10,318 nt of DNA from Spirochaetaceae bacterium (GTDB lineage: Bacteria; Spirochaetota; Spirochaetia; Treponematales; Breznakiellaceae): NCBI GenBank assembly GCA_031278295.1, contig JAITKQ010000188.1, positions 1 through 10,318 on the forward strand, written 5' to 3'. The notes beneath the pieces were generated by a model, which had not been told where the DNA came from, searched no databases, and saw nothing but the letters and a program-made list of their open reading frames with translations. Within the stretch, counting starts at the first letter, position 1. Every line of letters starts with the position of its first letter. Of the stretch, positions 1 to 8,000 are shown in pieces. A program made the translations under genes and the position numbers.

Positions 1-110
1 TTGGTGTGCAAGTGGCACACTAAACACGCGGTAGGAGGCAATGGTCTACTACCATTTTTCGTGAGTATTTACTAATTCTAACCGCCCTAAAGGGCGGGGT
101 ATTAGACCCC
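1..110 (+). mobile_element. Probable right end of an IS200/IS605 (TnpB-type) element with structured RNA
   Basis: Three hairpins lie in a row. The first is 1-23 (GTGTGC at 4-9 with GCACAC at 15-20, extended by outer pairs). The second is 40-56 (AATGGT with ACCATT, loop CTACT, followed by a T run). The third is 77-106 (CCGCCC at 82-87, loop TAAA, GGGCGG at 92-97, with TCTAA at 77-81 able to pair with TTAGA at 102-106). A short GC-rich hairpin of the form CCGCCCTAAAGGGCGGGG is typical of IS200/IS605 right ends, where it also forms the 3' part of the TnpB guide (omega) RNA. No convincing TnpB protein tail can be read: the three plus frames close at about 21, 32 and 73. The assignment is by structural resemblance only. 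A plain terminator or another repeat is the alternative, and the exact element boundary cannot be set from here. Confidence 0.42.
40..59 (+). terminator. Hairpin followed by T run
   Basis: AATGGT (40-45) pairs perfectly with ACCATT (51-56) across a 5-base loop, and a run of T covers 55-59. This has the form of a weak rho-independent terminator for a gene left of the window, or a stem of a structured RNA. The stem is only 6 bp, with few GC pairs. Confidence 0.3.
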
Positions 111-194
111 ACTGCGAATAAAAAATCTTATAAAAAATAGATGTACTGTATTAATGGAGTACGGGCACACTTCGTCTAACAGGCCTATTTACGC

Positions 195-231
195 GCAGAC
201 CCGCTTTGCGGGTCTGCCGCCGCCGGGCGGC
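195..231. repeat. Tandem GC-rich hairpins upstream of the rarA leader
   Basis: GCAGACCCGC (195-204) and GCGGGTCTGC (208-217) form a perfect 10-bp stem with a TTT loop. A second stem follows at once: GCCGCC (216-221) with GGCGGC (226-231), loop GCCG. There is no T tract after either, so this is not an ordinary terminator. It may be a REP-like interspersed palindrome or an attenuator-type structure in the rarA leader. Nothing else is recognised between 111 and 300 apart from AT-rich sequence at 118-160 and 262-300. Confidence 0.5.
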
Positions 232-300
232 CCTTGGGCTCCACCCCGTTATGTGCAATGTACTTTTGAACATTTTAAAATACAAAAAAGGAAAGAAAAT

Positions 301-369
301 ATGTTCTGCCCGGTGAGGGTTCATTTCCACCGCGTTTGGGTATACGCTGTTTACGGGTATTTGGTATGA
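301..369 (+). CDS. Putative 22-residue leader ORF coupled to rarA
   Basis: An ATG at 301 sits behind a purine-rich AAGGAAAG (about 289-296), the best ribosome binding site near this locus. It opens a 22-codon frame (MFCPVRVHFHRVWVYAVYGYLV) whose TGA stop at 367-369 overlaps the rarA ATG at 366 as ATGA. rarA itself has no clear Shine-Dalgarno, so translation could be passed on by coupling. The peptide is rich in Val, Tyr and His and resembles no family I know. The function would be as a translated leader rather than a working protein. It could be chance, since it is short and unsupported by homology. Confidence 0.4.
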   Translation: MFCPVRVHFHRVWVYAVYGYLV

Positions 370-2672
370 ACGATCTTTTTTCGGGGGCGGCGGGCGCTGA
401 CGAAGCGCCGCTGGCCGACCGTATGCGGCCCCGCACACTGGACGACATAGCCGGTCAGGATCACATTGTAGGGCCGGGGCGGCTGCTCAGGCGGGCGATA
501 CAGGCGGACAGACTCTCATCGCTGATATTCTACGGGCCGCCGGGAACGGGGAAGACGAGTCTGGCCCGTGTGATAGCCAACACCACAAAGGCCTGGTTTG
601 AAAGCCTTAACGCGGTACTTTCCGGCATCAAGGACATAAGGGACGCGATAGACCGCGCCTCGGAGCGGCGCAAGCTTTACGCCCGGCGTACCATACTGTT
701 TGTGGACGAGGTTCACCGCTGGAACAAGGCCCAGCAGGACGCGCTCCTGCCGTGGGTAGAGAACGGCACGGTAATCCTTGTCGGCGCCACAACGGAAAAT
801 CCTTTTTTTGAGGTGAACCGCGCCCTCGTGAGTCGCAGCCGGATCTTTCAACTAAAGCCGCTCGAAAAGGAAGATCTGATGCTTACCGCGCAACGTGCGC
901 TTAACGATGTGGAACGCGGCTACGGCAAGCGGCGCGTCATATTTGAGGATGGCACCCTGGAACACCTTGTCGAGGTTGCCGGGGGGGACGCCCGGTCCCT
1001 GCTGAACGCGCTGGAGTTGGCGGTAGAAAGTACGCCGCCGGACGGCGTTGACGGCGCGGTTCATGTAACGCTGGAGGCGGCGGAGGAAAGCATACAGCGC
1101 CGCGCCGTACTGTACGACAAGGACGGGGACTACCATTTCGACACGATAAGCGCGTTCATCAAAAGTTTGCGGGGCAGCGACCCTGACGCCGCGCTGTACT
1201 GGCTCGCCAAGATGCTTAGGGCAGGGGAGGATCCGGCCTTCATATTCCGGCGCATGATAATCCTTGCCAGCGAGGATGTCGGGCTTGCCGACCCGCAGGC
1301 GCTCGGCGTAGTCATCTCCTGCGCGGCGGCCTTCGAGCGGATCGGCTTTCCGGAGGGAAACTACCCCCTTGCCGAGGCATGCCTGTACCTGGCGACCGCG
1401 CCCAAGTCCAACAGCGCCATGGCTTTTTTCGACGCGCTTGAGCTTGTGGAAAAGGAGAACGCCGAGGTTCCGTCCCACCTGCGGGATCCCGTCCGCGACA
1501 AAGAAGGCTTTGGGCACGGCAAGGGCTACATCTACCCGCACACTTACCGCGAACATTGGTGTGCGCAGCAGTACCTGCCTTCCGCCTTGCAGGGAAAGTT
1601 CTTTTACACGCCCTCCTTTATAGGTTATGAAAAAACGATACGGGACGAGGTTCTGCGAAAACGCGAGTTGCAGGCGGCGGCGCTGCTGGGCGAGTCGGCG
1701 CTTTCGGGAGACGGCGGGTACCTGTCATGGTCGCCCGGCGGCAAGGCTGTAAACGAATGGGTTCGCCGCCTTGAAACGGGGCGAAGCAGGCTCCTGCTTT
1801 CCTGCCGCGACGCGATAATGGAAGAGGCCGCTCCCGGACGCCACGAGCGTCTGCTTGTGTTGAAGGCGGACGACGGCCTTCTTGTCTGGGAAGGGTTGCG
1901 GCGCGCGCCCGAAGGACTCTCAGCCGCCTGCGTTACAAGCGAGGATGCCCGCGAAACGCTACTGCGTTTCGCGGCGTCCGCGGCCTTTGACGAGACGGAA
2001 CTGCCGAGGATCGCCGTCCGCGCCGGGGTACCGCCGCCCGGGGAGGCTGAGGCCTGCTTTGGCTGCGCCGCCTTTGACTGTGTGCTGGCGCGGGAACCTT
2101 GGCGTGGCTCAAAGGTTTCCGTTGCGTCCATCGGGGATTTTGCCGTTTCCGCCGCCCGCCTGCTCGCCCTAAACGGCCGCCTGGTCTTTCTTGCGTCGCC
2201 ACCGGTGATGGGGGAGCGGCTGTCCCGTATAGTGGAGGCGGAAGCTACAGCCGGGCTTTTGCGGGCGGAGGCCGCCCTTATTTCCGCCTTCAAGAAGGCG
2301 GAAGACGAGTTTTTTTCCACGCCGGCGGATAGCGGCGGGACGGAAAGTCTTCTCTGGGACGAGGAAACCCTTAAAGCCGGCTTTAGCGGGGCAGGTTTCG
2401 AGTTAAAAATCAGTATTTTTGACCAAAAAGAGGAACGCCTTATAAGCGAACGTGATATTTCGGCCTGGTTTAACAGGGAAAAATCAAGCTGGGGCGGCGC
2501 GATTCACGCTTCGCTCGGTGAAAAAGGCTTTGAAACGTTAAAAAATCTGCTGCGTGGCCGTTCCAAACAGGGCGCCGTGCTGTGGAAATGGAAGGGCCTG
2601 CTCTGCCGTGGGGTAAAACGGGCCCAGCATCCTGCCGCGCCGCCCGCCCGCCCGGTGACCGACACCCTTTAG
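366..2672 (+). CDS. rarA: RarA/MgsA-family AAA+ ATPase with a C-terminal methyltransferase-like extension
   Basis: This is a clamp-loader-like AAA+ ATPase of the RarA/MgsA/WRNIP1 family, which acts at stalled or gapped replication forks with single-stranded DNA-binding protein and recombination factors. It has the RarA-type opening PLADRMRPRTLDDIAGQ (residues 15-31), Walker A GPPGTGKT (57-64), Walker B LFVDEVHRW (D114, E115), sensor 1 GATTENP (140-146), the arginine-bearing SRSRIF and sensor 2 GDARSLLNALE. The MgsA C-terminal signature follows (DYHFDTISAFIKSLRGSDPDA, ILASEDVGLADP, and GYIYPHT to YEKTIRDEV ending near 429). Usual RarA proteins are about 440 residues; this one has 768. The remaining stretch (about 445-768) alternates strand and helix like a Rossmann methyltransferase: LLVLKADDGLLVWEGLRR near 494, FDCVLAREPW near 570, then LLALNGRLVFLASPP. 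Its SAM-binding glycine motif is degraded. ATG 366 is chosen over an in-frame TTG at 336 because it matches RarA N-termini and overlaps the leader stop. Confidence 0.93.
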   Translation: MNDLFSGAAGADEAPLADRMRPRTLDDIAGQDHIVGPGRLLRRAIQADRLSSLIFYGPPGTGKTSLARVIANTTKAWFESLNAVLSGIKDIRDAIDRASERRKLYARRTILFVDEVHRWNKAQQDALLPWVENGTVILVGATTENPFFEVNRALVSRSRIFQLKPLEKEDLMLTAQRALNDVERGYGKRRVIFEDGTLEHLVEVAGGDARSLLNALELAVESTPPDGVDGAVHVTLEAAEESIQRRAVLYDKDGDYHFDTISAFIKSLRGSDPDAALYWLAKMLRAGEDPAFIFRRMIILASEDVGLADPQALGVVISCAAAFERIGFPEGNYPLAEACLYLATAPKSNSAMAFFDALELVEKENAEVPSHLRDPVRDKEGFGHGKGYIYPHTYREHWCAQQYLPSALQGKFFYTPSFIGYEKTIRDEVLRKRELQAAALLGESALSGDGGYLSWSPGGKAVNEWVRRLETGRSRLLLSCRDAIMEEAAPGRHERLLVLKADDGLLVWEGLRRAPEGLSAACVTSEDARETLLRFAASAAFDETELPRIAVRAGVPPPGEAEACFGCAAFDCVLAREPWRGSKVSVASIGDFAVSAARLLALNGRLVFLASPPVMGERLSRIVEAEATAGLLRAEAALISAFKKAEDEFFSTPADSGGTESLLWDEETLKAGFSGAGFELKISIFDQKEERLISERDISAWFNREKSSWGGAIHASLGEKGFETLKNLLRGRSKQGAVLWKWKGLLCRGVKRAQHPAAPPARPVTDTL

Positions 2673-2806
2673 CCCGCCTCCCGGTCGCTTCACTATTCAC
2701 TGCCGCTTCACGGCCCGCTCCCCCGTCAGACTCGCCAGCCGCCACACCCCTCACTATTAAAAACCATGCCCGTCCCCATTTTTCATAGAGATAAGTATGC
2801 GCCCGA
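2673..2806. other. C-rich intergenic stretch after rarA, no gene seen
   Basis: The plus strand is strikingly pyrimidine-rich from the rarA stop to about 2760, with loosely repeated CGCTTCAC and CTCACTATT words (for example CGCTTCACTATTCACTG followed by CCGCTTCACGG). No clear hairpin plus T tract, tRNA or reading frame with a ribosome binding site could be found. C-rich, G-poor RNA is a feature of rho-dependent termination sites, so this could be where rarA transcription ends. That is inference from composition only. Confidence 0.3.
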
Positions 2807-2835
2807 TTGACGTCTGAGTCACTTTAAAATATATT
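2807..2835 (+). promoter_or_regulatory. Sigma-70-type promoter for the radical SAM gene
   Basis: TTGACG (2807-2812) and TATATT (2830-2835) each match the consensus at five of six positions and are separated by exactly 17 bases. Transcription would start near 2842, about 35 bases before the TTG start. The -35 box lies in a short dyad, TGAC at 2808-2811 and GTCA at 2818-2821, which could be an operator, though four-base arms are weak evidence. Confidence 0.55.
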
Positions 2836-2876
2836 TAGCAAGGCATGCGTAAACGGCCTGCCACCGGGGGGATGTT

Positions 2877-3917
2877 TTGAAAGGATCAACATTAAGGGCG
2901 GGATTGTACCTGGAACTGTTAAGGTATATCAAATTTCCGGAGGCCGCGCCCAAAATTTTTAATTATATAAAGAGCAAGCTGCTGAGGCCGCTGCCAAACA
3001 ACCCATGTTCGCGCTATTCACCGGTACAAATGTCGCTGTCAATGGTAAACCGTTGCAATTTACGCTGCGCGTACTGCGGGGACGCACAGGACGGAACCTT
3101 TGACACCGCGCCAAAAAAAGAATTCACGCTCGAAAAAATAAAAACCCTTTTTCAGACTCCGTTGTGCAGGAACGCGGTATACGTGAATCTTGCGGGCGGC
3201 GGCGAACCGCTTCTTTGCAGGGACATTGTCGAAATTGTTGAATACCTTACTTCACGGGGACACCTTACACTCCTTACTACAAACGGCCTCCTCTTGCCCA
3301 AATTCATTGAACGACTGACCAGGGCGGGGCTCAGCAAGATCAGCATTTCAATATACCCTGAAAATATTGATTTCTTACGCGAGAATCTGGCGGCGATGAA
3401 TAAAATACACAAGATACAAAATTCCCATGTTATTACACGCTCTGAACTGGAAAAAACGCCGGGGGAACTGGCCGGCCTGGTTGATTTTGTCTACAGGGCG
3501 GGCAGCACACGGCTCCGTCTGTGGAACTGTAGACCCTTCGGAAAGGAGCGGGACTCATCGGAAAGTTTTACAAGCGAGCTTCCGGCCTTTCAGGACTTTT
3601 ATAAAAAAATATCGAAAAAGTACGGAAGCTTTGTCGATTGGCAGGGTTTGTACACGGAAAGCGATAAAAATATAAAGGCAAAAAAAATATGCAGGGAATT
3701 ATGGCAGCTTGTCCCGGTAGACGGCGGCGGCGGCCTGGCAACCTGCTGCGGGACCGCGATCAATTTGCGCTCCGGTGTAAACGCATTCACCAGCACATCG
3801 GAAGAAATATTCAACCATCCGGCAATTGTGGATCTCAGAAAAAAATTCATAGACCCGGATGCGGAACTGCCTGATATGTGTAAATACTGCAACCTGCTGG
3901 AAGACGCCCCGATGTAA
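2877..3917 (+). CDS. Radical SAM enzyme with shortened SPASM/twitch domain
   Basis: This is a radical S-adenosylmethionine enzyme, 346 residues long. C60, C64 and C67 in CNLRCAYC form the CxxxCxxC motif binding the [4Fe-4S] cluster that cleaves SAM. AGGGEP (106-111) is the SAM-amino-group motif, and TTNGLLL follows in the next strand. The C-terminal part has C272, then GGLATC (C290, with C291), then C335 and C338 (MCKYC) just eight residues from the end. This matches the first part of the SPASM pattern (Cx9-15Gx4C then CxxC) but lacks the later cysteines, so one auxiliary cluster (twitch or half-SPASM) is likely. SPASM enzymes usually modify peptides or proteins, or act as cofactor-maturation enzymes; the substrate here is unknown. 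The start is TTG 2877 behind GGGGGG (2866-2871); ATG 2872 is out of frame and stops after two codons. The gene has its own promoter and no obvious partner or precursor peptide beside it. Confidence 0.87.
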   Translation: MKGSTLRAGLYLELLRYIKFPEAAPKIFNYIKSKLLRPLPNNPCSRYSPVQMSLSMVNRCNLRCAYCGDAQDGTFDTAPKKEFTLEKIKTLFQTPLCRNAVYVNLAGGGEPLLCRDIVEIVEYLTSRGHLTLLTTNGLLLPKFIERLTRAGLSKISISIYPENIDFLRENLAAMNKIHKIQNSHVITRSELEKTPGELAGLVDFVYRAGSTRLRLWNCRPFGKERDSSESFTSELPAFQDFYKKISKKYGSFVDWQGLYTESDKNIKAKKICRELWQLVPVDGGGGLATCCGTAINLRSGVNAFTSTSEEIFNHPAIVDLRKKFIDPDAELPDMCKYCNLLEDAPM

Positions 3918-3918
3918 G

Positions 3919-3936
3919 CGCCTGCCGGCGGGTTTT
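3919..3936 (+). terminator. Weak hairpin plus short T run after the radical SAM gene
   Basis: CGCC (3919-3922) can pair with GGCG (3927-3930) across TGCC, followed by GGTTTT. The position directly after the stop codon is right for a terminator, but the stem is only four base pairs. Confidence 0.25.
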
Positions 3937-3942
3937 CACCCG

Positions 3943-3971
3943 TTGCCTTCAACCCGATACCCCGCTATACT
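3943..3971 (+). promoter_or_regulatory. Promoter for the solute-binding protein gene
   Basis: TTGCCT (3943-3948) and TATACT (3966-3971) are separated by 17 bases; the -10 box matches at five of six positions and the -35 box at four. Transcription would start near 3978. A strong Shine-Dalgarno, AAAGGAG (3988-3994), then lies six bases before the ATG at 4001. This suggests a short leader and a separately and well expressed gene. Confidence 0.55.
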
Positions 3972-4000
3972 GGAATCACTTTTCATAAAAGGAGAAATAG

Positions 4001-4822
4001 ATGAAAAAGTGTATTATTGTGTTTCTTTGCATGATGGCTGCCGCGGTCACGGTCTTTGCTAGACCGCAGCAACAGACGGGCGGCGATGATTCGGGCGATG
4101 ATTCGCTTGAAAAGATTCAAGCAAAGAAAAAGTTTGTGCTGGGGCTTGACGATTCGTTCCCGCCTATGGGTTTCCGCAACGAGCAGAACGAGATTGTCGG
4201 CTACGATGTCGATCTGGCCAAGGAAGTCTGCCGGCGTCTGGGTTGGGAGTTGGTTCTACAGCCGATAGACTGGAACGCGAAGGAACAGGAACTTGCCACA
4301 GGCGAGATTGACTGCATCTGGAACGGTTTTACAATCACGGACGAGCGCAAAAAGGCGCTGCTGTTCAGCCCGCCCTACCTGAAAAACGCGCAGGTTATCG
4401 TTGTAAAGCAGGATTCGCCTGTCAATTCGCTCTCGGACCTTGCGGGAAAACGTGCCGGTACGCAGGCCGGCTCCTCGTCGGTTGACGCGATAGACGAATC
4501 GCCGGAATTCAAAAATTCTTTGCGCGAAATCATCGAGTACAAGGATTTCCTGACGGCCTTCATGGACCTTGACGCGGGCGGCGTGGACGCTGTTGTTGCC
4601 GACCTTGTCGTGGCAAACGACAGCATAGGCCGTTCCGGCAAGCCATTGCGTAAACTGCGCGAAACCCTTGTCGAAGAAGAGTTCGGCATCGGTTTCCGCA
4701 AAAATGACATTGCCCTTGAGCAGGAAGTCTGGAAAACGCTTACCGACATGGTAAGGGACGGTACTGTCGCACAGATCTCGGAAGTCTGGTTCGGGGAAGA
4801 CATCTCCGTAATCGGGAGGTAA
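4001..4822 (+). CDS. Periplasmic amino-acid-type ABC transporter solute-binding protein (SBP family 3)
   Basis: This 273-residue extracytoplasmic binding protein is of the family-3 type, which captures polar amino acids and related small ligands for an ABC importer. Residues 1-20 form a signal peptide: MKK, a hydrophobic core, then VFA before R21, a good signal peptidase I site. The cysteines C4 and C10 sit too early for a lipobox, so a soluble periplasmic form is likely. After a Gln/Asp/Gly-rich linker come KKFVLGLDDSFPPMGF, GYDVDLAKEV (from residue 67), GEIDCIWNGFTITDERK, the second-lobe start SDLAGKRAGTQAGSS, DAVVADLVVAND and GIGFRKND, all in family order. WNG and TDER lie where the ligand carboxylate and amine are usually bound. 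No permease or ATPase gene is adjacent, so it must serve a transporter encoded elsewhere or act as a receptor-like binding protein. The exact ligand cannot be told. Confidence 0.92.
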   Translation: MKKCIIVFLCMMAAAVTVFARPQQQTGGDDSGDDSLEKIQAKKKFVLGLDDSFPPMGFRNEQNEIVGYDVDLAKEVCRRLGWELVLQPIDWNAKEQELATGEIDCIWNGFTITDERKKALLFSPPYLKNAQVIVVKQDSPVNSLSDLAGKRAGTQAGSSSVDAIDESPEFKNSLREIIEYKDFLTAFMDLDAGGVDAVVADLVVANDSIGRSGKPLRKLRETLVEEEFGIGFRKNDIALEQEVWKTLTDMVRDGTVAQISEVWFGEDISVIGR

Positions 4823-4834
4823 TTTTTTGTATGA

Positions 4835-4906
4835 AGGGGGAGCGCCCTTGTTCCAAAACGGCGCCTTTTCGGGCTGTACGGCGCATGATTTAACGCGGCT
4901 CCCCCT
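4835..4906. repeat. Spaced 9-bp inverted repeat after the binding-protein gene
   Basis: AGGGGGAGC (4835-4843) is perfectly repeated in inverted form as GCTCCCCCT (4898-4906). The loop is long (54 bases) and there is no T tract, so a simple terminator is unlikely. The rest of the gap up to 5011 is C-rich on the plus strand, like the gap after rarA. No gene is seen in 4823-5011. Confidence 0.35.
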
Positions 4907-5011
4907 CGCTGCAGCCCGCTTTCGCGGTCTTCCGCTACCCCCACTCCTTGGTTCGCTGCCCGCGTGCCCCCACTACCGGTCCGCTGACTTTCCGTTTAGG
5001 TTTTATACACA

Positions 5012-8000
5012 TTGATAAAAGATTTACTGTTTTCCGTTTTTGGCGGCGCTGCTGCGGGCTGGGTTACAAACTCAATTGCCGTCAGTATGCTGTTCAAAAA
5101 ATTCTTTGGCCGCTGGGGCGGCGTAATCGAAAGCGGTTACAAAGAGTTAATCCAAAACCTTTCACGCCTGGTTGAACAAAAACTGATAAACGCGCGGACG
5201 CTTGAAAATGAAATTCAAAAACAGGGCTTCAACGATACCCTGCACTGCTGGGTAAAAGAAATACTGGAAAAAGAGTTACCCGCAAAAACAGAAGGCCTGC
5301 GCGTCAAAGACATACCGGGAGTCGATCAGACGATAGAGCGGCTTACATCTTATTTTGAGCAAGAAAGAGCCGCGCAGTCCGCGTTAAGCGGTATAACACT
5401 TAGTCAGATTCTTTCGGAAGAGTCGTACCGCCGCATCGTGGAAATAAATTCAGGCAATGTGGTTTCAAACACTTTGGGATACAAGGATATGGCCGGCGAA
5501 ACGCTTAACGCTTTTTGTTCGGGCCGCACATTCCGTGACATATTTTCCGAAAGTTTTATCAGGCAGATCAAGGCAAACATAAATGAAGCTGTAAAAAAAA
5601 CAGATTTCTCACAAATAAACCTTGATCGGGACTTTGAAACATTTACCGACTCAATCGGTATAGACGGTATAATAAAAAAAATCGAAGAGGCCGCCGGCGA
5701 AATCCGAATCGGGGAGCTTGCGTCCGACCCCTGCAAGGCGGCGCGGCTGGTTTTAGGCCATATCGCGGACTTTCTGGAAAGCAGCCCCGGCAGGGATTTG
5801 CTGCACGAGCTTGTCTGTCAGCTTACCGGCGCGGCGGAAACGCTTGACGCGAGGGTATGCGACATACTGCACCCCGATTTGCCTGAAAACTTAAACGCTT
5901 TCATCAAACGCGCCGCCCCCGATCTTGTAGACAGGCTGATACTGTTTATCATCGATTCGCGTGAAGCGATCGACAGGCTTGTGGACGAAGCTGCCGCACA
6001 GCACTTTAACAGGGACGGCAGGGTGAACAACCCGCTGCAAGCCTTTGTATTCGGGGCCGTTTCCAAACATACCGGTTTTACAAATAAAATTATCGAAGTC
6101 TTGTCCCAAAACCGCCACGACGCGGGCGAAAAACTTGCCGTCGAATTTACAGCTTTTATAAAAAAAACTAGCGTGGGCGGAATCGTATCGAGCCTAAAAA
6201 AATCAGGCGTGATAAACGCCGAAATCATTACCGCCGCGATTCCCGTCAAACTGCGTAGCTTGCGCCTTGAAAACAGTAAACTTTTTACACCAATTATTGA
6301 CGCAAAAGTAAAAGATATATTTCCGAATATCGATTTTTCTTTTATAAAAACAAATATTATTCCGCATATATTCGGCATTTTAAAAGAATACTTACAAGAT
6401 GAATCCAAGAATACCAGGCTGCGGGAAAAAATTGACGGCGCGGTAGATGCGTTTGCGGCAAAAGATACAGGCGGTACGGTAGATTTTACAAAGCTCGGTT
6501 TTAACATAAACGAAACGGATGTAAAAAACTTTATGCTCCGCCGCTGGCCGGACATAGCGGGGGTGGATGCCAGCGTTTTTTTTGCGGTAACGGACGGTAC
6601 GTCCTGGTGGAAGAGTATCACTGAACGTATAAAAACCTTAAAGGTAAACGGTGTCTACAACATTTTGCGGAACGAGGCCTTGTACGGCAGGGCGGCGGAC
6701 GCGGCGCAGACTTTTATACTGCAAAATCTGGATACGGTTCTGTGCGGCAGTATTTTTGAGATTGCGAAAAACGAATTGGATGTTTTAAGTCCCCGGCAGG
6801 TGAACAGCGTTGTTCATAATTTTATGGGGACGCAGCTAAAACCGATAAACATCATCGGCGCGGTTCTAGGCGGACTTGCCGGTGCGCTTACCGCCGCCGC
6901 CATGCTTTTTTTCAGGCTGCCTCCCGGTTTTCTTTGGGCCATGTTTGCCGTTTACGGTCTTGTCTTCGCGCTTGTCGGCATAGGCACGAACTGGATCGCC
7001 ATAAAGATGCTGTTCCGTCCGTACAAAAGGAGCGCCGGTCTTAACTTCCCGCCCTTCATAGGTCTAACGGCGCTGAAGCAGCCTGGGTTTGCCGCCGGTA
7101 TCGCAAAATTTATTAAGCAGAATATGTTGAACGAGTCCGCCCTGCGCCGTTTCTATGCGGAAAAAAAAGACTCGATCCATGCACAATGCAGGGAGCGGTT
7201 TTCCCCTGAAAGCTACAGTTTTATTGACGATTTTTTTTCGGACGACAACAAACTTGCGGCGGCGGTGGACGGCATTCTTGACCTACTCCGTGATTATATA
7301 GAAGCCGCGCATACAAGACTGGCAGGGCGCATAGACTCATACATTAGCGCCAGAATCGAATCGGGCGGGATGGAAGGCTTTACCAACAGGCTGCGGGGGG
7401 CGCTGTTTCAAAAAATAGCAGGCGGCGAAGCGGCGGCCTATACCGGGAAAATGATTCGGCGGCGTATCGAAGATAAAAGCCTTCCGGAATATGACGCGGC
7501 AAAGATAATCGATCCGCTTCTTAACTTGTTTTATCAATACATACGGCAAAATTTGCGGAATACTGTCAGCTCAAGAACCCTTGGCTGCTACGAGGCGGCT
7601 TTCAACAACTATATAAAAAACCATACGCCCGCCGATTTTGCCGGCATACATGATTTTTCAAAAATGTTTGTGGGGAATATTAGCGCTTTACCGCAAAAGG
7701 CCGCCGCCGCCATCGCAAGACTCGCCGGCAGGCAGATGACGGACGGACGGCGGCCCGTCAAAGACTACCTGGGCGGGGCCATCCCCGTGCTGATTAAAGA
7801 CGGGATCGGCCTGGTAAACGGCATGATTTGTAGGCTGGCCGGAAGCCAAAAACAGGCTATTGTAGGCAAGATCATGGACGACGCCGGCGGCGGCTCGTTT
7901 TTTGGACGGCTTGTAAAGCGGGCCGCAAACGCTGTGATGCGTGAGGATGTCGAAGCCATAACGGGAATCGTAATAGACGAAAAACTTTTTCCGTTTCTCC

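Noticed and set aside
154..369. 71-codon plus-strand frame ending at the rarA start
   Set aside because: Its first part runs through the GC-rich hairpins and has no ribosome binding site. Only the last 22 codons, from ATG 301, have a good start signal and were kept as a leader.
852..1556. Minus-strand open frame of 234 codons inside rarA
   Set aside because: It lies fully opposite the well-supported RarA core, has no recognisable domain, and arises from the GC-rich codon pattern of the real gene.
1625..2320. Minus-strand open frame of 231 codons opposite the RarA extension
   Set aside because: Low-complexity Arg/Ser/Ala-rich product without family resemblance. The plus frame continues unbroken from RarA with Rossmann-like patterning.
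4001..4060. Lipoprotein signal on the binding protein
   Set aside because: The cysteines at residues 4 and 10 lie before or within the hydrophobic core and do not form a lipobox. VFA at 18-20 is a standard signal peptidase I site.
4827..5015. Short plus-strand frame after the binding-protein gene
   Set aside because: Cys/Pro/Leu-rich translation of C-rich intergenic DNA, with no ribosome binding site or similarity.
5818..6621. Minus-strand open frame of 267 codons opposite the DUF445 gene
   Set aside because: No domain or ribosome binding site. The opposite strand carries a long frame with family motifs at both ends.
7159..7240. Programmed frameshift at the A8 and T8 runs in the DUF445 gene
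   Set aside because: The frame is continuous through both runs and the family signatures occur on either side in the same frame, so no shift is needed.
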